A stretch of 64,000 nucleotides of DNA from Flavobacteriales bacterium (GTDB lineage Bacteria > Bacteroidota > Bacteroidia > Flavobacteriales_F > PHOS-HE28): assembly GCA_023382455.1 (NCBI GenBank), contig JAHDVX010000003.1:149597-213596 (forward strand). The letters are read 5' to 3'. Positions 32,006 to 42,350 of this stretch are shown here, in pieces. A program made the position numbers and the translations under genes. The notes under the pieces are model-generated. The model made no database searches. It saw only the letters and a program-made list of their open reading frames with translations, and was not told the origin of the DNA. How positions within the stretch are numbered: position 1 is the first letter of the stretch; each line of letters begins with the position of its first letter.

Positions 32006-33129
32006 GCAAAGTGCGGATCGGCGTTCTGAAGGAAGCCCCTGAGCGAAAGTTGACGGTACTGACCCCCGCAGGCGTGGAGCGCCTCAAGGGGAAGGCCGAT
32101 GTGCTGGTGCAACGCAACGCGGGCGGCGCGGCAGGTTTCACCAAGGCGGCCTATGAGGCCGCCGGAGCGAAGCTGGCGGATACCGAGGAGGAGCTGCTGG
32201 AAGGCTCCGACATCATCCTGAGCTACGGCCACCGCGACTTCCGGGGCAGTTACAATGGGCAAAAGACCTTCATCGGCATCTACAACTTCCTGTGGGAGCC
32301 GCACAAGGTGGACCTCTACCTGCAGCCGGGCATCAATGTGCACAGCCTGGACCTGATCCCGCGGACCACGTTGGCCCAATCCATGGACGTGCTGTCCTCC
32401 ATCGGCTCCATCTCGGGTTACCAGGCCGTGCTGTTGGCCGCTGAACGTTCATTGGCCACGGTGCCGATGATCACCAGCGCGGGCGGCACGCTGCGCCCGG
32501 CCCGCTTCCTGATCATGGGTGCGGGGGTGGCCGGCCTGCAGGCCATCGCCACCGCGCGCCGGTTGGGGGCCGTGGTGAAAGCCTACGATGTACGCAAGGC
32601 CTCCAAGGAGGAAGTGGAAAGCCTGGGCGCCACCTTCATCGAGGTGGAAGGCGCCACGGATGACCGCAATGCCGGCGGCTACGCCACCACACAGACCGAG
32701 GAGTACATGAAGCGGGTGCATGAGCGCCTGCTGGAGGAAACCGCGGCGGCCGATGTGATCATCACCACCGCACGCATCCCGGGCAAGAAAGCACCGCTGC
32801 TGGTGACCAAGGAAATGGTGATGGGCATGAAGCCCGGTGCCGTGGTGGTGGACCTGGCGGCGGCCACCGGGGGCAACTGCGCCTTCACCGAGCCGGACCA
32901 GGTGGTGATCAAGGACGAAGTGACCATCCTCGGCCCCACCGCCATCGAATCCAGCTGCGGTTACAGCACCTCCTTCCTCCTTTCCAACAACTACGTGGCC
33001 TTCCTGGAATACCTGTTGAAGCACCAGGAAAACCTGGCCCAAGACCCCATCCTGAGCGCCACCCTGGTGGTGCAGGACGGCAAGCTGGTCAACGAACGCC
33101 TGATGGCCTTGAAAGCCCCTGCCAACTGA
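32002..33129 (+). CDS. pntA: NAD(P) transhydrogenase subunit alpha, part 1
   Basis: RIGVLKEAPERKLTVLTPAGVERLK; FLIMGAGVAGLQAIATARRLGAVVKAYDVRK. Confidence 0.93.
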
Positions 33130-33136
33130 TCTTCCC

Positions 33137-33457
33137 ATGGACTTCACTTACCACATCACCCCCATCGACGGCCTGTTCGTTCTGGCCTTGAGCCTCTTCC
33201 TGGGCTTCGAGGTCATCAAGCACATCCCGGCGGTGCTGCATACGCCCCTGATGTCGGGGGCGAATGCCATCAGCGGGATCATCCTCTTCGGGGGCCTGAT
33301 CCAGCTGGTGACCACGCCCCCCGACCGGATCTGGGTGCTCGTATTCTCTTCTATCGCGGTCTTCCTCGGCGCGGTCAACATCGCGGGCGGTTTCTTCGTG
33401 ACCCACCGGATGCTGGCCATGTTCCAGGTGAACAAGAAAGACCGCAAGAAGTCCTGA
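33137..33457 (+). CDS. NAD(P) transhydrogenase subunit alpha, part 2 (membrane)
   Basis: FLGFEVIKHIPAVLHTPLMSGANAISGIILFGGL. Confidence 0.92.
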   Translation: MDFTYHITPIDGLFVLALSLFLGFEVIKHIPAVLHTPLMSGANAISGIILFGGLIQLVTTPPDRIWVLVFSSIAVFLGAVNIAGGFFVTHRMLAMFQVNKKDRKKS

Positions 33458-33516
33458 TGTGCTGCGGGTAGCACCTGCACCACCATTCCCATTTCGTTCC
33501 ACCGCAACCCCGATAC

Positions 33517-34899
33517 ATGGAGTTCCTCTTTTTCATTGCCACGCTCGGCCTGATCTTGGGCCTGAAGTTCATGGGCGACGCCGCCAAGGCCAAGCAGGGC
33601 AACATCATCGCGGCCATCAGTGTGGCCGTGGCGCTGGTCGGCGTGATCATCAAGAACTACGACCCGACCCGGGCGGGCACCATCAACATCATCCTGGTGG
33701 TGGGCCTGCTCTCCGTGGCCACCGTGGTGGGTCGCGTGCTGGCACAGCGCGTGGCCATGACCAAGATGCCGCAGTTGGTATCGGTGCTCAACGGCATGGG
33801 CGGCCTGGCCGCGGTGGTGATCGCATTGATCGAGGGCATCGCCCACCCGATCGGCGATGACATGCGCGCCACAGGCGGGCTGCTGCTGCTGAGCTCGGTG
33901 TTCGGCGGCGTGGCCTTCACCGGCAGCATGGTGGCCCACAGCAAGCTGGAAGGCAAGAAGCTGCCCAAGGCCACGCAGGTGCACAAGGTGATGGCCTACG
34001 CGCTGCTCGGGGCCATGGTGCTGCTCTTCGCGGCCTACATGCTGGCGCCTGCACCGTTCATGCCCTTCACTTCGCTGCTCATCCTGGTCACGGTGCTGGC
34101 CCTGGCCTACGGCGGTCTCTTCACCCTGCCGATCGGCGGCGCGGACATGCCGGTGCTGATCTGCTTCCTGGTGGCGTTGCACGGCCTGGTGGCCATCCTG
34201 GCCGGCCTCTTCTTCCAGGACACCGTGATGTTGATCGGCGGTGTGCTGGTGGGCGCCATCGGCCTGCTGCTTACCGTGAAGATGAGCGAGGCCATGAACC
34301 GCTCGCTGGGCAGCGTGCTGGCCGGCAAGTTCGTGTCCGCCAAGGGCGGCCGCTCCGAGGCCGAGCAGGAGATCCGCAGTATTTCCGTGGTGGAGACGGC
34401 GAGCCTGTTGGCCTTCAGCAACAAAGTGGCCGTGATACCCGGCTACGGCATGGCCGTGGCGCAAGCCCAGCGCGAATGCTTCGCCCTCCAGGAGAAGCTC
34501 CGGGAGAACAACGTGGAACTGCACTACATCATCCACCCGGTGGCGGGCCGCATGCCCGGGCACATGAACGTGCTGCTGGCCGAAGCGAACATCCCGTACG
34601 CCTCGGTGCTGGAGATGAGCGAGGTGAACAACACCATGGAGCACTACGACACGGTGCTGGTGATCGGTGCCAACGACGTGGTGAACCCCGCGGCGGAGAA
34701 CGACCCTGAGAGCTCCATTTACGGCATGCCCATCATCCGGGCCTACAAGGCCAAGCAGGTGGTGGTTATGAAGCGCAGCATGGGCAAGGGCTATTCCGGT
34801 GCGGTGAACACGCTGTTCGACCGCCAGAACTGCCGGATCCTCTTCGGGGATGCCAAGAGCAGCCTGGAAGAGATCATCAACGAATTGAAGCACATCTGA
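33517..34899 (+). CDS. pntB: NAD(P) transhydrogenase subunit beta
   Basis: LNGMGGLAAVVIALIEG; VIPGYGMAVAQAQ; HPVAGRMPGHMNVLLAEANIPY. Confidence 0.94.
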   Translation: MEFLFFIATLGLILGLKFMGDAAKAKQGNIIAAISVAVALVGVIIKNYDPTRAGTINIILVVGLLSVATVVGRVLAQRVAMTKMPQLVSVLNGMGGLAAVVIALIEGIAHPIGDDMRATGGLLLLSSVFGGVAFTGSMVAHSKLEGKKLPKATQVHKVMAYALLGAMVLLFAAYMLAPAPFMPFTSLLILVTVLALAYGGLFTLPIGGADMPVLICFLVALHGLVAILAGLFFQDTVMLIGGVLVGAIGLLLTVKMSEAMNRSLGSVLAGKFVSAKGGRSEAEQEIRSISVVETASLLAFSNKVAVIPGYGMAVAQAQRECFALQEKLRENNVELHYIIHPVAGRMPGHMNVLLAEANIPYASVLEMSEVNNTMEHYDTVLVIGANDVVNPAAENDPESSIYGMPIIRAYKAKQVVVMKRSMGKGYSGAVNTLFDRQNCRILFGDAKSSLEEIINELKHI

Positions 34900-34900
34900 C

Positions 34901-35314
34901 ATGGCGAACCCGAAACTGATCATCACGGCCCGGGATCGCGACCTGCTCCAGGAGTGGATCGCGGGCTTCACCCCGCCGGACCTCAATACCAGCAAGAGCT
35001 TGGCCAAGCTCTCCGAGGAGCTTAAACAGGCCGACATCCGTGCGGAAAAGGACCTGCCCGCCGATGTGGTGCGCGTGGGCAGCGTGGTCACCTTCCGCTC
35101 CCCTTCCATCCGCAAGGAGAACCTGCAACTGGTACTGCCCAAGGATGCCGACCTGAAAGCGAACAAGCTCTCGGCCTTCTCGGTGATGGGCTCCGCATTG
35201 ATCGGCTACCGCCAAGGCATGGACATCACTTGGACGCTGCCCAAAGGCGAGGAGACGATCCACTTGGAACGGGTGGACAACTCCAAGGGCTACGCTCTTC
35301 CCGACCAAGGTTGA
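34901..35314 (+). CDS. Rnk/GreA-GreB-family regulator
   Basis: PADVVRVGSVVTFRSPSIRKENLQLVLPKDADLKANKLSAFSVMGSALIGYRQG. Confidence 0.8.
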   Translation: MANPKLIITARDRDLLQEWIAGFTPPDLNTSKSLAKLSEELKQADIRAEKDLPADVVRVGSVVTFRSPSIRKENLQLVLPKDADLKANKLSAFSVMGSALIGYRQGMDITWTLPKGEETIHLERVDNSKGYALPDQG

Positions 35315-35335
35315 GCATTCGGGGACTGATTTGCG

Positions 35336-35358
35336 AAGGCGGCCTTCGGGCCGCCTTT
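35336..35358. terminator. Bidirectional terminator between convergent genes
   Basis: aaggcggccttcgggccgccttt. Confidence 0.75.
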
Positions 35359-35359
35359 T

Positions 35360-36616
35360 CTATGCCTGGCGCAGCCGCTCGGCCAGCGCCCTCCCCACCC
35401 GCTCCACCACGCCGGTCACCAAGGCATTTCCCATAAGAAAGGCACGTCGGCCATCGGGGATGCCTTCGGTATGGCCGTCGGGGAACATGTTGAGGCGCTC
35501 CAGTTCCACCGGCATCAGGCGGCGAAGGCGCCCGCTGGGCGTTGCCACCACGTGCTTGAAGCGGGACGGCGCCGACCCTCCCTCGCCGGTGACGATGGTG
35601 CGGCCCGGCTTGTCCGGTGGATCGGGGTAGGTCATGGCCCCCTCGGTGTACTCGTAGGTGAATCCGGTGGTCTTGTTGGTGCGCCGCTCCCGCTTGCTGC
35701 CCTTCAAATAGGCCCATGCAGGTAGCTGGCGCCGCGGAATGAAGAAGGCCGAAGGCACCTCATTTTCGGGCATCAACAGATCCCCCAGCACGGTCGAATC
35801 CCCCCGGTGGTCGGGCAGCACGGACATGGTGAGCACCGTCCGGCCATGCATCACCCCGGCGTTCAGGAACGGGCTGGCCTGCTTGCCCCGCCCCTTGTTG
35901 AAGCGCTCCGTGACCTCGGCAAGGTCGCCATCAATGCTGAACCGGGATGGTGTTGCGGGTTCCTTTGCCATGGCGGGAAAGGCCTTGGCCAGCACGCCGT
36001 CATGCAGCACCAGATCGGGCCATTTCGCCGGTATGCCCCAGCGCAGGGCGAGGGAACTTGACCGGTGGAAACCCAGGAAGAACACGCGGCTCCGTCGCTG
36101 GGGCATGCCGTAGTCCGCGGCATTGATCACCCGCCACTCCACGCTGTAGCCCAGGTCGGCCAGTGAGGCGAGCATTACGGCAAAGTCGCGTCCGCGCTGC
36201 TGGGCAGGCGATTTCAGCAGGCGGTCCACATTCTCCAGGAAGATCATGGCGGGCTGCTTGGCCTCAAGCATCCGGTGGATCTCCCACCAGAGCACGCCCT
36301 TCTTCCCGGCCAATCCGTCCGCCCGGTTCAGCGTACGGGCCACGGAATAGTCCTGGCACGGGAAACCGCCCACCAGCAGGTCGTGGTCGGGCACTTCCTC
36401 GGCGGCCACCTCGGCGATGTTGCGGTTGGAATGGCCTTCCGGCCCGAATCGCGCCACATACACGTCCGATGCTTCCTGTTTTTGGCGGGCCGGCTCCCAC
36501 TGGTTGCTCCAGACCACGCGGAAATCCTTTGACGCCCTTTCCAGGCCGATGCGGAAGCCGCCCACACCGGCAAACAATTCGGCCACCCGCACCTGGACCT
36601 TCCGCCTTTGCGCCAT
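35360..36616 (-). CDS. DNA (cytosine-5-)-methyltransferase
   Basis: VRVAELFAGVGGFRIGLE, VGGFPCQDYSVA (PCQ), FLENVDRLLKSP (ENV), C-term RLMPVELERLNMFPDG / LMGNALVTGVVERVG. Confidence 0.93.
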   Translation of the reverse strand: MAQRRKVQVRVAELFAGVGGFRIGLERASKDFRVVWSNQWEPARQKQEASDVYVARFGPEGHSNRNIAEVAAEEVPDHDLLVGGFPCQDYSVARTLNRADGLAGKKGVLWWEIHRMLEAKQPAMIFLENVDRLLKSPAQQRGRDFAVMLASLADLGYSVEWRVINAADYGMPQRRSRVFFLGFHRSSSLALRWGIPAKWPDLVLHDGVLAKAFPAMAKEPATPSRFSIDGDLAEVTERFNKGRGKQASPFLNAGVMHGRTVLTMSVLPDHRGDSTVLGDLLMPENEVPSAFFIPRRQLPAWAYLKGSKRERRTNKTTGFTYEYTEGAMTYPDPPDKPGRTIVTGEGGSAPSRFKHVVATPSGRLRRLMPVELERLNMFPDGHTEGIPDGRRAFLMGNALVTGVVERVGRALAERLRQA

Positions 36617-36620
36617 GCGG

Positions 36621-36628
36621 CGAAAGTA
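36621..36628 (-). promoter_or_regulatory. Putative -7 element TACTTTCG with -33 TTTG (N20 spacing) for the cytosine methyltransferase
   Basis: Minus strand: TTTG-atcaggccgttggcgcacgg-TACTTTCG-ccgc-ATG; fits Bacteroidota consensus TTTG-N(19-21)-TAnnTTTG. Confidence 0.6.
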
Positions 36629-36726
36629 CCGTGCGCCAACGGCCTGATCAAATTCAACCGGGGTTGCCGCGGAACATTTGCGCACACGCGGTGTTCTAAT
36701 TTGGCCGAACAATTTATCCGCCCCAC

Positions 36727-37191
36727 ATGAAAACACGCTTTGTACCGAAGAACGGATCCCCGGGAGCCATGCAGGCGATGTACGGCATGGAGGAATACCT
36801 GCACCACTGCTCCATCGAAGTGCCGTTGATCCACCTGATCAAGCTGCGTGCATCGCAGATCAACGGGTGCGCCTATTGCCTGGACATGCACTGGAAGGAC
36901 CTTCGCGCCCTGGGCGAGACCGAGCAACGCCTGTACGGGCTCGATGCCTGGCGTGAATGCACGTGGTACAGCGGGCGCGAACGCGCGGCGCTGGCCTGGA
37001 CCGAAGCCGTGACGCTGGTGACGCAAGGCCACGTTCCGGACGCGGTGTATGAGGAGGTCCGCAAGCAGTTCACGGACCAGGAATTGTCCGACCTCACGTT
37101 CGCCGTGGCCACCATCAATGTGTGGAACCGTCTGAGCATCGCGGCCCGCACGCCCGCAGGCACCTATACGCCCAAGCAGGTCGGGGCCTGA
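36727..37191 (+). CDS. Carboxymuconolactone decarboxylase / AhpD-like protein
   Basis: LIKLRASQINGCAYCLDMHWKDLRALGETEQRLYGLDAWRE (CxxC...H). Confidence 0.9.
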   Translation: MKTRFVPKNGSPGAMQAMYGMEEYLHHCSIEVPLIHLIKLRASQINGCAYCLDMHWKDLRALGETEQRLYGLDAWRECTWYSGRERAALAWTEAVTLVTQGHVPDAVYEEVRKQFTDQELSDLTFAVATINVWNRLSIAARTPAGTYTPKQVGA

Positions 37192-37198
37192 ACACCGG

Positions 37199-38209
37199 TT
37201 ATTCCGGCTCGGGCCGCCCTTTGATCTTCTCACTCTGTTCGCGGAGTTCCTGCTCCGCCCTGAGCACCTTCTTCAGGCTGTCGCTCACCTCCTTCTGCTC
37301 CAGACGTCCGAGGTCGGGCTGGCCGGCATCCACCCAGGCGGAGTACCAGCAACTGCCCACGGCGATGATGGCGGCGTTCATCCGGCGCTCCACCATGCCC
37401 CCCATGCTTTCCTCGTAGGCCTTGGTGAACTCCTTGGACGGCATCTGCACGGTGGCCCGCCCGCGCTGTTCAAACACGTACTTGCCGCTCTCGGGGTACC
37501 GCTTTTGCAGCTCCCGCTCCATGTTGAACACCGTGTCCAGCGCGGCATGGCTGGCAATGACGGTCTCCCAGGCGGCTTCCAGGGGATCGGCCACGTAGTG
37601 GGCCCGGCCCACGAAATGGTCGTAGCCCTCGGCACTGAGCTCCGGGATGCGCGACTCCCAGAAGGCGTGGATGCCGTGCTGGCCGGTCATCTGGCCGTTA
37701 TAGTTCTCGGTGGTGTGCAGGGGCACGTGTGCATCGGCGATGTAGTGGCCGATCTCCGCGCTGTAGTACAGGATCAGGTCCACGCTGCCACGCTTGAAGG
37801 CATTGACAAGCCGGCCGTACATGACCGGGATGTACCAAGGCACGATGCCATAGGCCTGCAGCGTGTCCTCGGTGAACTTCTGCACGGCGGTCTCCCACTT
37901 GCGGGGCACCACCTGAAAGGGGTCCTCGCCGGGTTTCACGTAGTGGTCGATGTCGATGAAATGACGTGGACCCTCCGCGGCCACAGCGTACCGTCGGCTG
38001 TCGGGGTCCGTGGCGTGGTCGGTCACATAGTCGATGTGGCGCTTGTAGAAGCCGAACATGGCAGGCGGCAGGGTGAACACGGCCATGCGGTTGATGCGCC
38101 GGTGGCCATAGAACCCCCATGCCTGTGCATCGCGCTGCAGGGTGAACGGCCACAGCAGGGCCAAGGCGGCCAGCAGGACCACGGTGCGGGTGAACACGGT
38201 GCGCGGCAT
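37199..38209 (-). CDS. Zinc-dependent phospholipase C/S1-P1 nuclease-like secreted protein
   Basis: WGFYGHRRINRMAVFTLP...HFIDIDHYV...EIGHYIADAHVPLHTTENYNGQMTGQHGIHAFWE. Confidence 0.75.
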   Translation of the reverse strand: MPRTVFTRTVVLLAALALLWPFTLQRDAQAWGFYGHRRINRMAVFTLPPAMFGFYKRHIDYVTDHATDPDSRRYAVAAEGPRHFIDIDHYVKPGEDPFQVVPRKWETAVQKFTEDTLQAYGIVPWYIPVMYGRLVNAFKRGSVDLILYYSAEIGHYIADAHVPLHTTENYNGQMTGQHGIHAFWESRIPELSAEGYDHFVGRAHYVADPLEAAWETVIASHAALDTVFNMERELQKRYPESGKYVFEQRGRATVQMPSKEFTKAYEESMGGMVERRMNAAIIAVGSCWYSAWVDAGQPDLGRLEQKEVSDSLKKVLRAEQELREQSEKIKGRPEPE

Positions 38210-38213
38210 GGTT

Positions 38214-38969
38214 TCAGGTCTCCAAGGGCACCAAGCGGTCGCCGCGCAGCACGGGTATCACGGTGGCCTGGTCCGGTGTTAGGCAGTACTTCACATCATC
38301 CAGCAGCTGCAGTTGCTGCAATCGTTTCCGGCGTGGCGCAGCCTTCAGGATGCTCATGAAGTTGTCCCGGGCGGCCATGTAGAGGTACTTTGAAGCGATG
38401 CTGCTGTCCTCCTCCACGCCGAACTTGCCGCTATCCAGCAGGCGGTCCATCACGGCGCCCGCGAACACGCTGTCCTCCAGGCTGAACTTGTCCCGCCAAC
38501 CGGAGCAGAGCAACAGGATGTTGTCGTTCTGGCGGAGCAGCCAGTCGGTGAGGGCGGTCAGGTTGAGGAAGGCTCCGATGACCAGCTGCTTGGCGTCCTT
38601 GCCGATGTTGATGGCCTGGGTTCCATTGGTGGTTGAGATCACGATGGTCTTCCCCTTGAGGTCCATGGCCTTGAATGCCAATGGTGAATTTCCAACTGGA
38701 AACCCTTCAACCACCTCTCCGTTCCGCTCTGCGGCGGCCACATGGCCGGGCATTCCGATGTACTTCCGGGCCTCCTCCACGGTGGCCACGGGAATGATGT
38801 CCTTCACTCCGTGGTGAAAGGCAGCCACCATGGCACTTGTGGCCCGAAGGATATCGATGACCACCACGATGCCTGCATCCTGTTTGTACAGGGGGAACTG
38901 GCCGGGGGTATGGCACACCTCCACGCGGTACTGGTAGTCGGTATGGCTGGAGATGGCTTTCATGGGCAT
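38214..38969 (-). CDS. comB: 2-phosphosulfolactate phosphatase (ComB family)
   Basis: VVVIDILRATSAMVAAFHHGVKDIIPVATVEEA; GKTIVISTTNGTQAI; LLLCSGWRDKFSLEDSVFAG. Confidence 0.85.
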   Translation of the reverse strand: MPMKAISSHTDYQYRVEVCHTPGQFPLYKQDAGIVVVIDILRATSAMVAAFHHGVKDIIPVATVEEARKYIGMPGHVAAAERNGEVVEGFPVGNSPLAFKAMDLKGKTIVISTTNGTQAINIGKDAKQLVIGAFLNLTALTDWLLRQNDNILLLCSGWRDKFSLEDSVFAGAVMDRLLDSGKFGVEEDSSIASKYLYMAARDNFMSILKAAPRRKRLQQLQLLDDVKYCLTPDQATVIPVLRGDRLVPLET

Positions 38970-39026
38970 GGGGTTATTGGCCGGGGGGCGCTCCTTCCGG
39001 ATGGTGGCACCCGTGGGCCAGCCGCA

Positions 39027-40133
39027 TCATTTGGCGGTGGGGATGAACGGGATCTTCACCACCTGGGCGTTGAGCACCTTGCCCCGGATATCGATGCGCA
39101 ACGGGCTGCCGGGCGCGGACAGGGCGGCCGGCACGAAGGCCAGGCCGATGGGCTTCTGCAGGCTGGGGCTCATGGTTCCGCTGGTAACGGTGCCGATGAC
39201 CTGGCCCGCATCGTCCACCACGGTGCAGCCGTGGCGCGGAATGCCGCGGTCGAGCAGTTCGAAGCCCACGAGCTTGTTCTTCAGCCCGGCCTCCTTCTGG
39301 GCCTTCAGCGCCGCGGAGTTGGTGAATTCCTTGGTGAACTTGGTGATCCACCCCAGGCCCGCCTCCAAGGGCGACGTCGTGTCGTCGATATCATTGCCAT
39401 AGAGACAGAAGCCCATCTCCAGGCGCAGGGTGTCGCGGGCCGCCAGACCGGCCGGCTTGATGCCGTGGGGCCTACCAGCCTCCATCACCAGCTCCCAAGC
39501 CTTTTCCAGCGCGGTGTTGGGAACGTAGATCTCGAATCCCCCGGCACCGGTGTAGCCCGTGGCCGAAAGCAGCACCCGGCCCACGCCCTTCATCTCGGCG
39601 TACATGGCGGTGTAGTATGGCATGGCGGCGATGTCCTCGGAGAAGAAACCCTTCAACGTGTCGCCGGCCTTCGGACCCTGAACGGCCAGCAGACCCATGC
39701 TGTCGCTGATGTTCTCCAGTCGGGCATTGAAGCTGTTGTGCGCGTTGATCCAGTCCCAGTCCTTTTGGATGTTGCCCGCATTGACCACGAGCAGGTAGTG
39801 CGGATCGTCACCCTCCATCAGGTTGTACACGAGCAGGTCGTCCACGATGCCGCCGGTCTCGTTGGGCAGGCAGGTGTACTGCACCTTTCCTGGGGTGAGC
39901 TTGGAGGCATCGTTGCTGGTGACCTTCTGGATGAGGTCGAGGGCCTGTGGGCCGCGCACGAGGAATTCGCCCATGTGGCTCACGTCGAAAACACCGACGG
40001 CCTTGCGCACGGTGAGGTGCTCATCATTCACGCCAGTGTACTGCACGGGCATGAGGAAGCCGGCGAAGGGCACCATCTTGGCACCGAGGGCTTCATGAAC
40101 GTGCGAGAGTGCGGTCTTTTTCAGTTCGGACAT
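39027..40133 (-). CDS. gcvT: Glycine cleavage system T protein (aminomethyltransferase)
   Basis: [50 protein letters not shown]. Confidence 0.95.
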   Translation of the reverse strand: MSELKKTALSHVHEALGAKMVPFAGFLMPVQYTGVNDEHLTVRKAVGVFDVSHMGEFLVRGPQALDLIQKVTSNDASKLTPGKVQYTCLPNETGGIVDDLLVYNLMEGDDPHYLLVVNAGNIQKDWDWINAHNSFNARLENISDSMGLLAVQGPKAGDTLKGFFSEDIAAMPYYTAMYAEMKGVGRVLLSATGYTGAGGFEIYVPNTALEKAWELVMEAGRPHGIKPAGLAARDTLRLEMGFCLYGNDIDDTTSPLEAGLGWITKFTKEFTNSAALKAQKEAGLKNKLVGFELLDRGIPRHGCTVVDDAGQVIGTVTSGTMSPSLQKPIGLAFVPAALSAPGSPLRIDIRGKVLNAQVVKIPFIPTAK

Positions 40134-41226
40134 CAGTTCCGGGATGTGGTTTGATCAATGCGTTGAAAAGTTGAAGATAGCGGTCCTGCCAGGCCAAGGT
40201 GCTGTATTGCTGCACCACGGTTTCGCGGCCGGCCTCTCCCATCCGGCGGCGAAGGTCGGCATCCTCCACCAAGCGGGAAAGTTGTTCCACCCATTCGTCC
40301 TCGGTGCGCGGCAGGAAGCCGTTCACGCCGTGCCTGATGATCTCGCAGTTCACGCCCACGGGGCTCATCAGTGCAGGGATGCCAAGTGCCATGTACTGCA
40401 GGCCTTTAAGGCCGCATTTGCCGCGGGCCCAATCATCGTCCGCCAGAGGCATGATCCCAATGTCCATGGCGCGCAGGTCGTCCAGTTCGGTATCCTTGCG
40501 CCAAGGCAGTCCGGTGATGCCGAGGTCCGGTTGGCGGAACGCGCCGTCGCCGACCACACGGAAGGTGATGCGGTCGCCGTACTTGTCCTTGATCCTACGC
40601 AGGGCGGGCACGGCGTGCTGGAAATGCGCAATGGTGGTGATGCTGCCGCTCCAGCCAATGACCACGGGCCCCTCGGGCCGCTGCCTGCGCGGCTGGTACT
40701 CGTCGGTGTCGATGGTGGTGGGCACGATCTCCACGCGGCCGTTGAACCGCCGGGCATAGTCCGCCAGGTACGGATTCCCGGCGATCACCAGGTCCGCCAA
40801 GGCGATGATGCGGGAGGTCTTGTCGGGGTCCTTCACCCAGTTCCAGCGGCGGTTGGCATCGCTGACATTGGGGAGCCAGATGGAATCGTCGAAGTCGTAG
40901 ACCATGGGGACGCCGGATGCCTTGCACGCACGCTCGAAGAACGTGCTCCGTGACATCAGGGCCTCGCGGCTCACATACACCAGGTCGAAATCCTTCAACT
41001 GGGCCACTTCGGCGCGCCGCTTGCCGATGCTTCGCCAAACGAAGAGTGCCTTACGCCGCAGGTTGCCGGGGGAATAAAGGATACGGTCGTCGGCCTCGCT
41101 CACCAGCGGGGAAAGCACGCATTCCATGCCATTCCGCCGCAAATGGCCGAAGTACTGCTCGAAGCGGAAGCGTTGCGTGGGGCTGCGCCCCTCCCGGTGG
41201 GAGGCGATGAAGAGGATCCTTGGCAT
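40093..41226 (-). CDS. Glycosyltransferase family 4-like
   Basis: [72 protein letters not shown]; 3' end overlaps gcvT start by 41 bp. Confidence 0.85.
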   Translation of the reverse strand: MPRILFIASHREGRSPTQRFRFEQYFGHLRRNGMECVLSPLVSEADDRILYSPGNLRRKALFVWRSIGKRRAEVAQLKDFDLVYVSREALMSRSTFFERACKASGVPMVYDFDDSIWLPNVSDANRRWNWVKDPDKTSRIIALADLVIAGNPYLADYARRFNGRVEIVPTTIDTDEYQPRRQRPEGPVVIGWSGSITTIAHFQHAVPALRRIKDKYGDRITFRVVGDGAFRQPDLGITGLPWRKDTELDDLRAMDIGIMPLADDDWARGKCGLKGLQYMALGIPALMSPVGVNCEIIRHGVNGFLPRTEDEWVEQLSRLVEDADLRRRMGEAGRETVVQQYSTLAWQDRYLQLFNALIKPHPGTDVRTEKDRTLARS

Positions 41227-41265
41227 GCTTGGTCCCAAAGAAATGACAAAGACGGCGGGCGATCA

Positions 41266-42267
41266 TCAACTCCTCCAACTCGGTGGCAAGCCCTGCTCGA
41301 TCTCGATATGGCTGAACTTGCTGCTTTCCCGCGCCCCCGTCGCCTTGGCCCAGGGCACCATCCTTTGCAAACCTTCCTCCAGCGTGGTCTCCTGCAAATC
41401 GCCGAAGATGCGCCTGGCCTTGGAATGGTCACTGAAGGCGAAGACCACCTCGTTGCGTGCCTCCAGGTGGCGCAGTTCCCCTTTCATCCCCATGGCCTCC
41501 ATCACCAGGGTGGCCAGCTCGTTCACGGTGTAGGGCGTGTCCGCCCCCACATTGAACACTTCGCCATAGGCCTCGGGCATGGTGGCGGATCGGGCGATGA
41601 TGGGCGCGATGTCGCCCACATAGGTGAAGGCGCGCTGCTGGGTGCCGTCGCCGAACACGGTGAGGGGCTGCCCGTGCATCAGCTGGTTCATGAAGATGCC
41701 CACCACATTGCGGTAGCGGTCGCCGAGGTTCTGGTACTCGCCGTACACGTTGTGCGGGCGGAAGATGACGTAGTTGAGGCCGAACATGTGGTGCGCGGCG
41801 TAAAGGTCCATCTCCACCGCCAGCTTCGCCACGCCGTAGGGGTCCTCCGGCATTGGCCGCATGTCCTCGCGCATCGGGGGCTTCAGGGCGCCATACACGG
41901 CGATGCTGCTGGTGAACACGAAACACTTCACCTTATGCCGCACGCTGGCGTTGATCAGGTTGATGCTGCCGATCAGGTTGTTCTCATAGTTGAAGCAGCG
42001 AATGAAATGGCTGAGGCCCTCGGCGGCGTAGGCGGCCAAGTGGTACACATAAGTGAACCGGTGCTCCGTGAAAAGGCGTTCCACCAGATCCTGGTCGTTG
42101 ATGCTTCCTTCCACAAACGCTGCCCGCGTGTCCACCTGGTCGCGGAAGCCGCCGCTGAGGTCGTCCATCGCCACCACGCGGTGCCCTTGGTCCAGCAAGG
42201 CCCTCACCACGTGCGCCCCGATAAAACCCGCCCCACCGGTGACAAGGGAAATGGGTTGTTCCTTCAT
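41266..42267 (-). CDS. NAD-dependent epimerase/dehydratase (extended SDR)
   Basis: LVTGGAGFIGAHVVRALLDQGHRVVAMDDLSGG; DPYGVAKLAVE; FRPHNVYGEYQ. Confidence 0.92.
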   Translation of the reverse strand: MKEQPISLVTGGAGFIGAHVVRALLDQGHRVVAMDDLSGGFRDQVDTRAAFVEGSINDQDLVERLFTEHRFTYVYHLAAYAAEGLSHFIRCFNYENNLIGSINLINASVRHKVKCFVFTSSIAVYGALKPPMREDMRPMPEDPYGVAKLAVEMDLYAAHHMFGLNYVIFRPHNVYGEYQNLGDRYRNVVGIFMNQLMHGQPLTVFGDGTQQRAFTYVGDIAPIIARSATMPEAYGEVFNVGADTPYTVNELATLVMEAMGMKGELRHLEARNEVVFAFSDHSKARRIFGDLQETTLEEGLQRMVPWAKATGARESSKFSHIEIEQGLPPSWRS

Positions 42268-42337
42268 GCTCTTCCGCGGTTTTGGATTTCCGGCAAAGAT
42301 GCACGCGGCCCACCAATGCGCCGAACGGGCGGCCCGT

Positions 42338-42345
42338 TACCTTCG
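42338..42345 (+). promoter_or_regulatory. Putative -7 element TACCTTCG for CapD-like gene
   Basis: TACCTTCGcggccATG; divergent CATCTTTG (minus strand, 42301-42294) serves the epimerase gene. Confidence 0.5.
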
Positions 42346-42350
42346 CGGCC

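Noticed and set aside
33148-35166. 672-aa minus-strand ORF rich in His/Gln
   Set aside because: Antisense shadow of pntA2/pntB/rnk; low-complexity composition.
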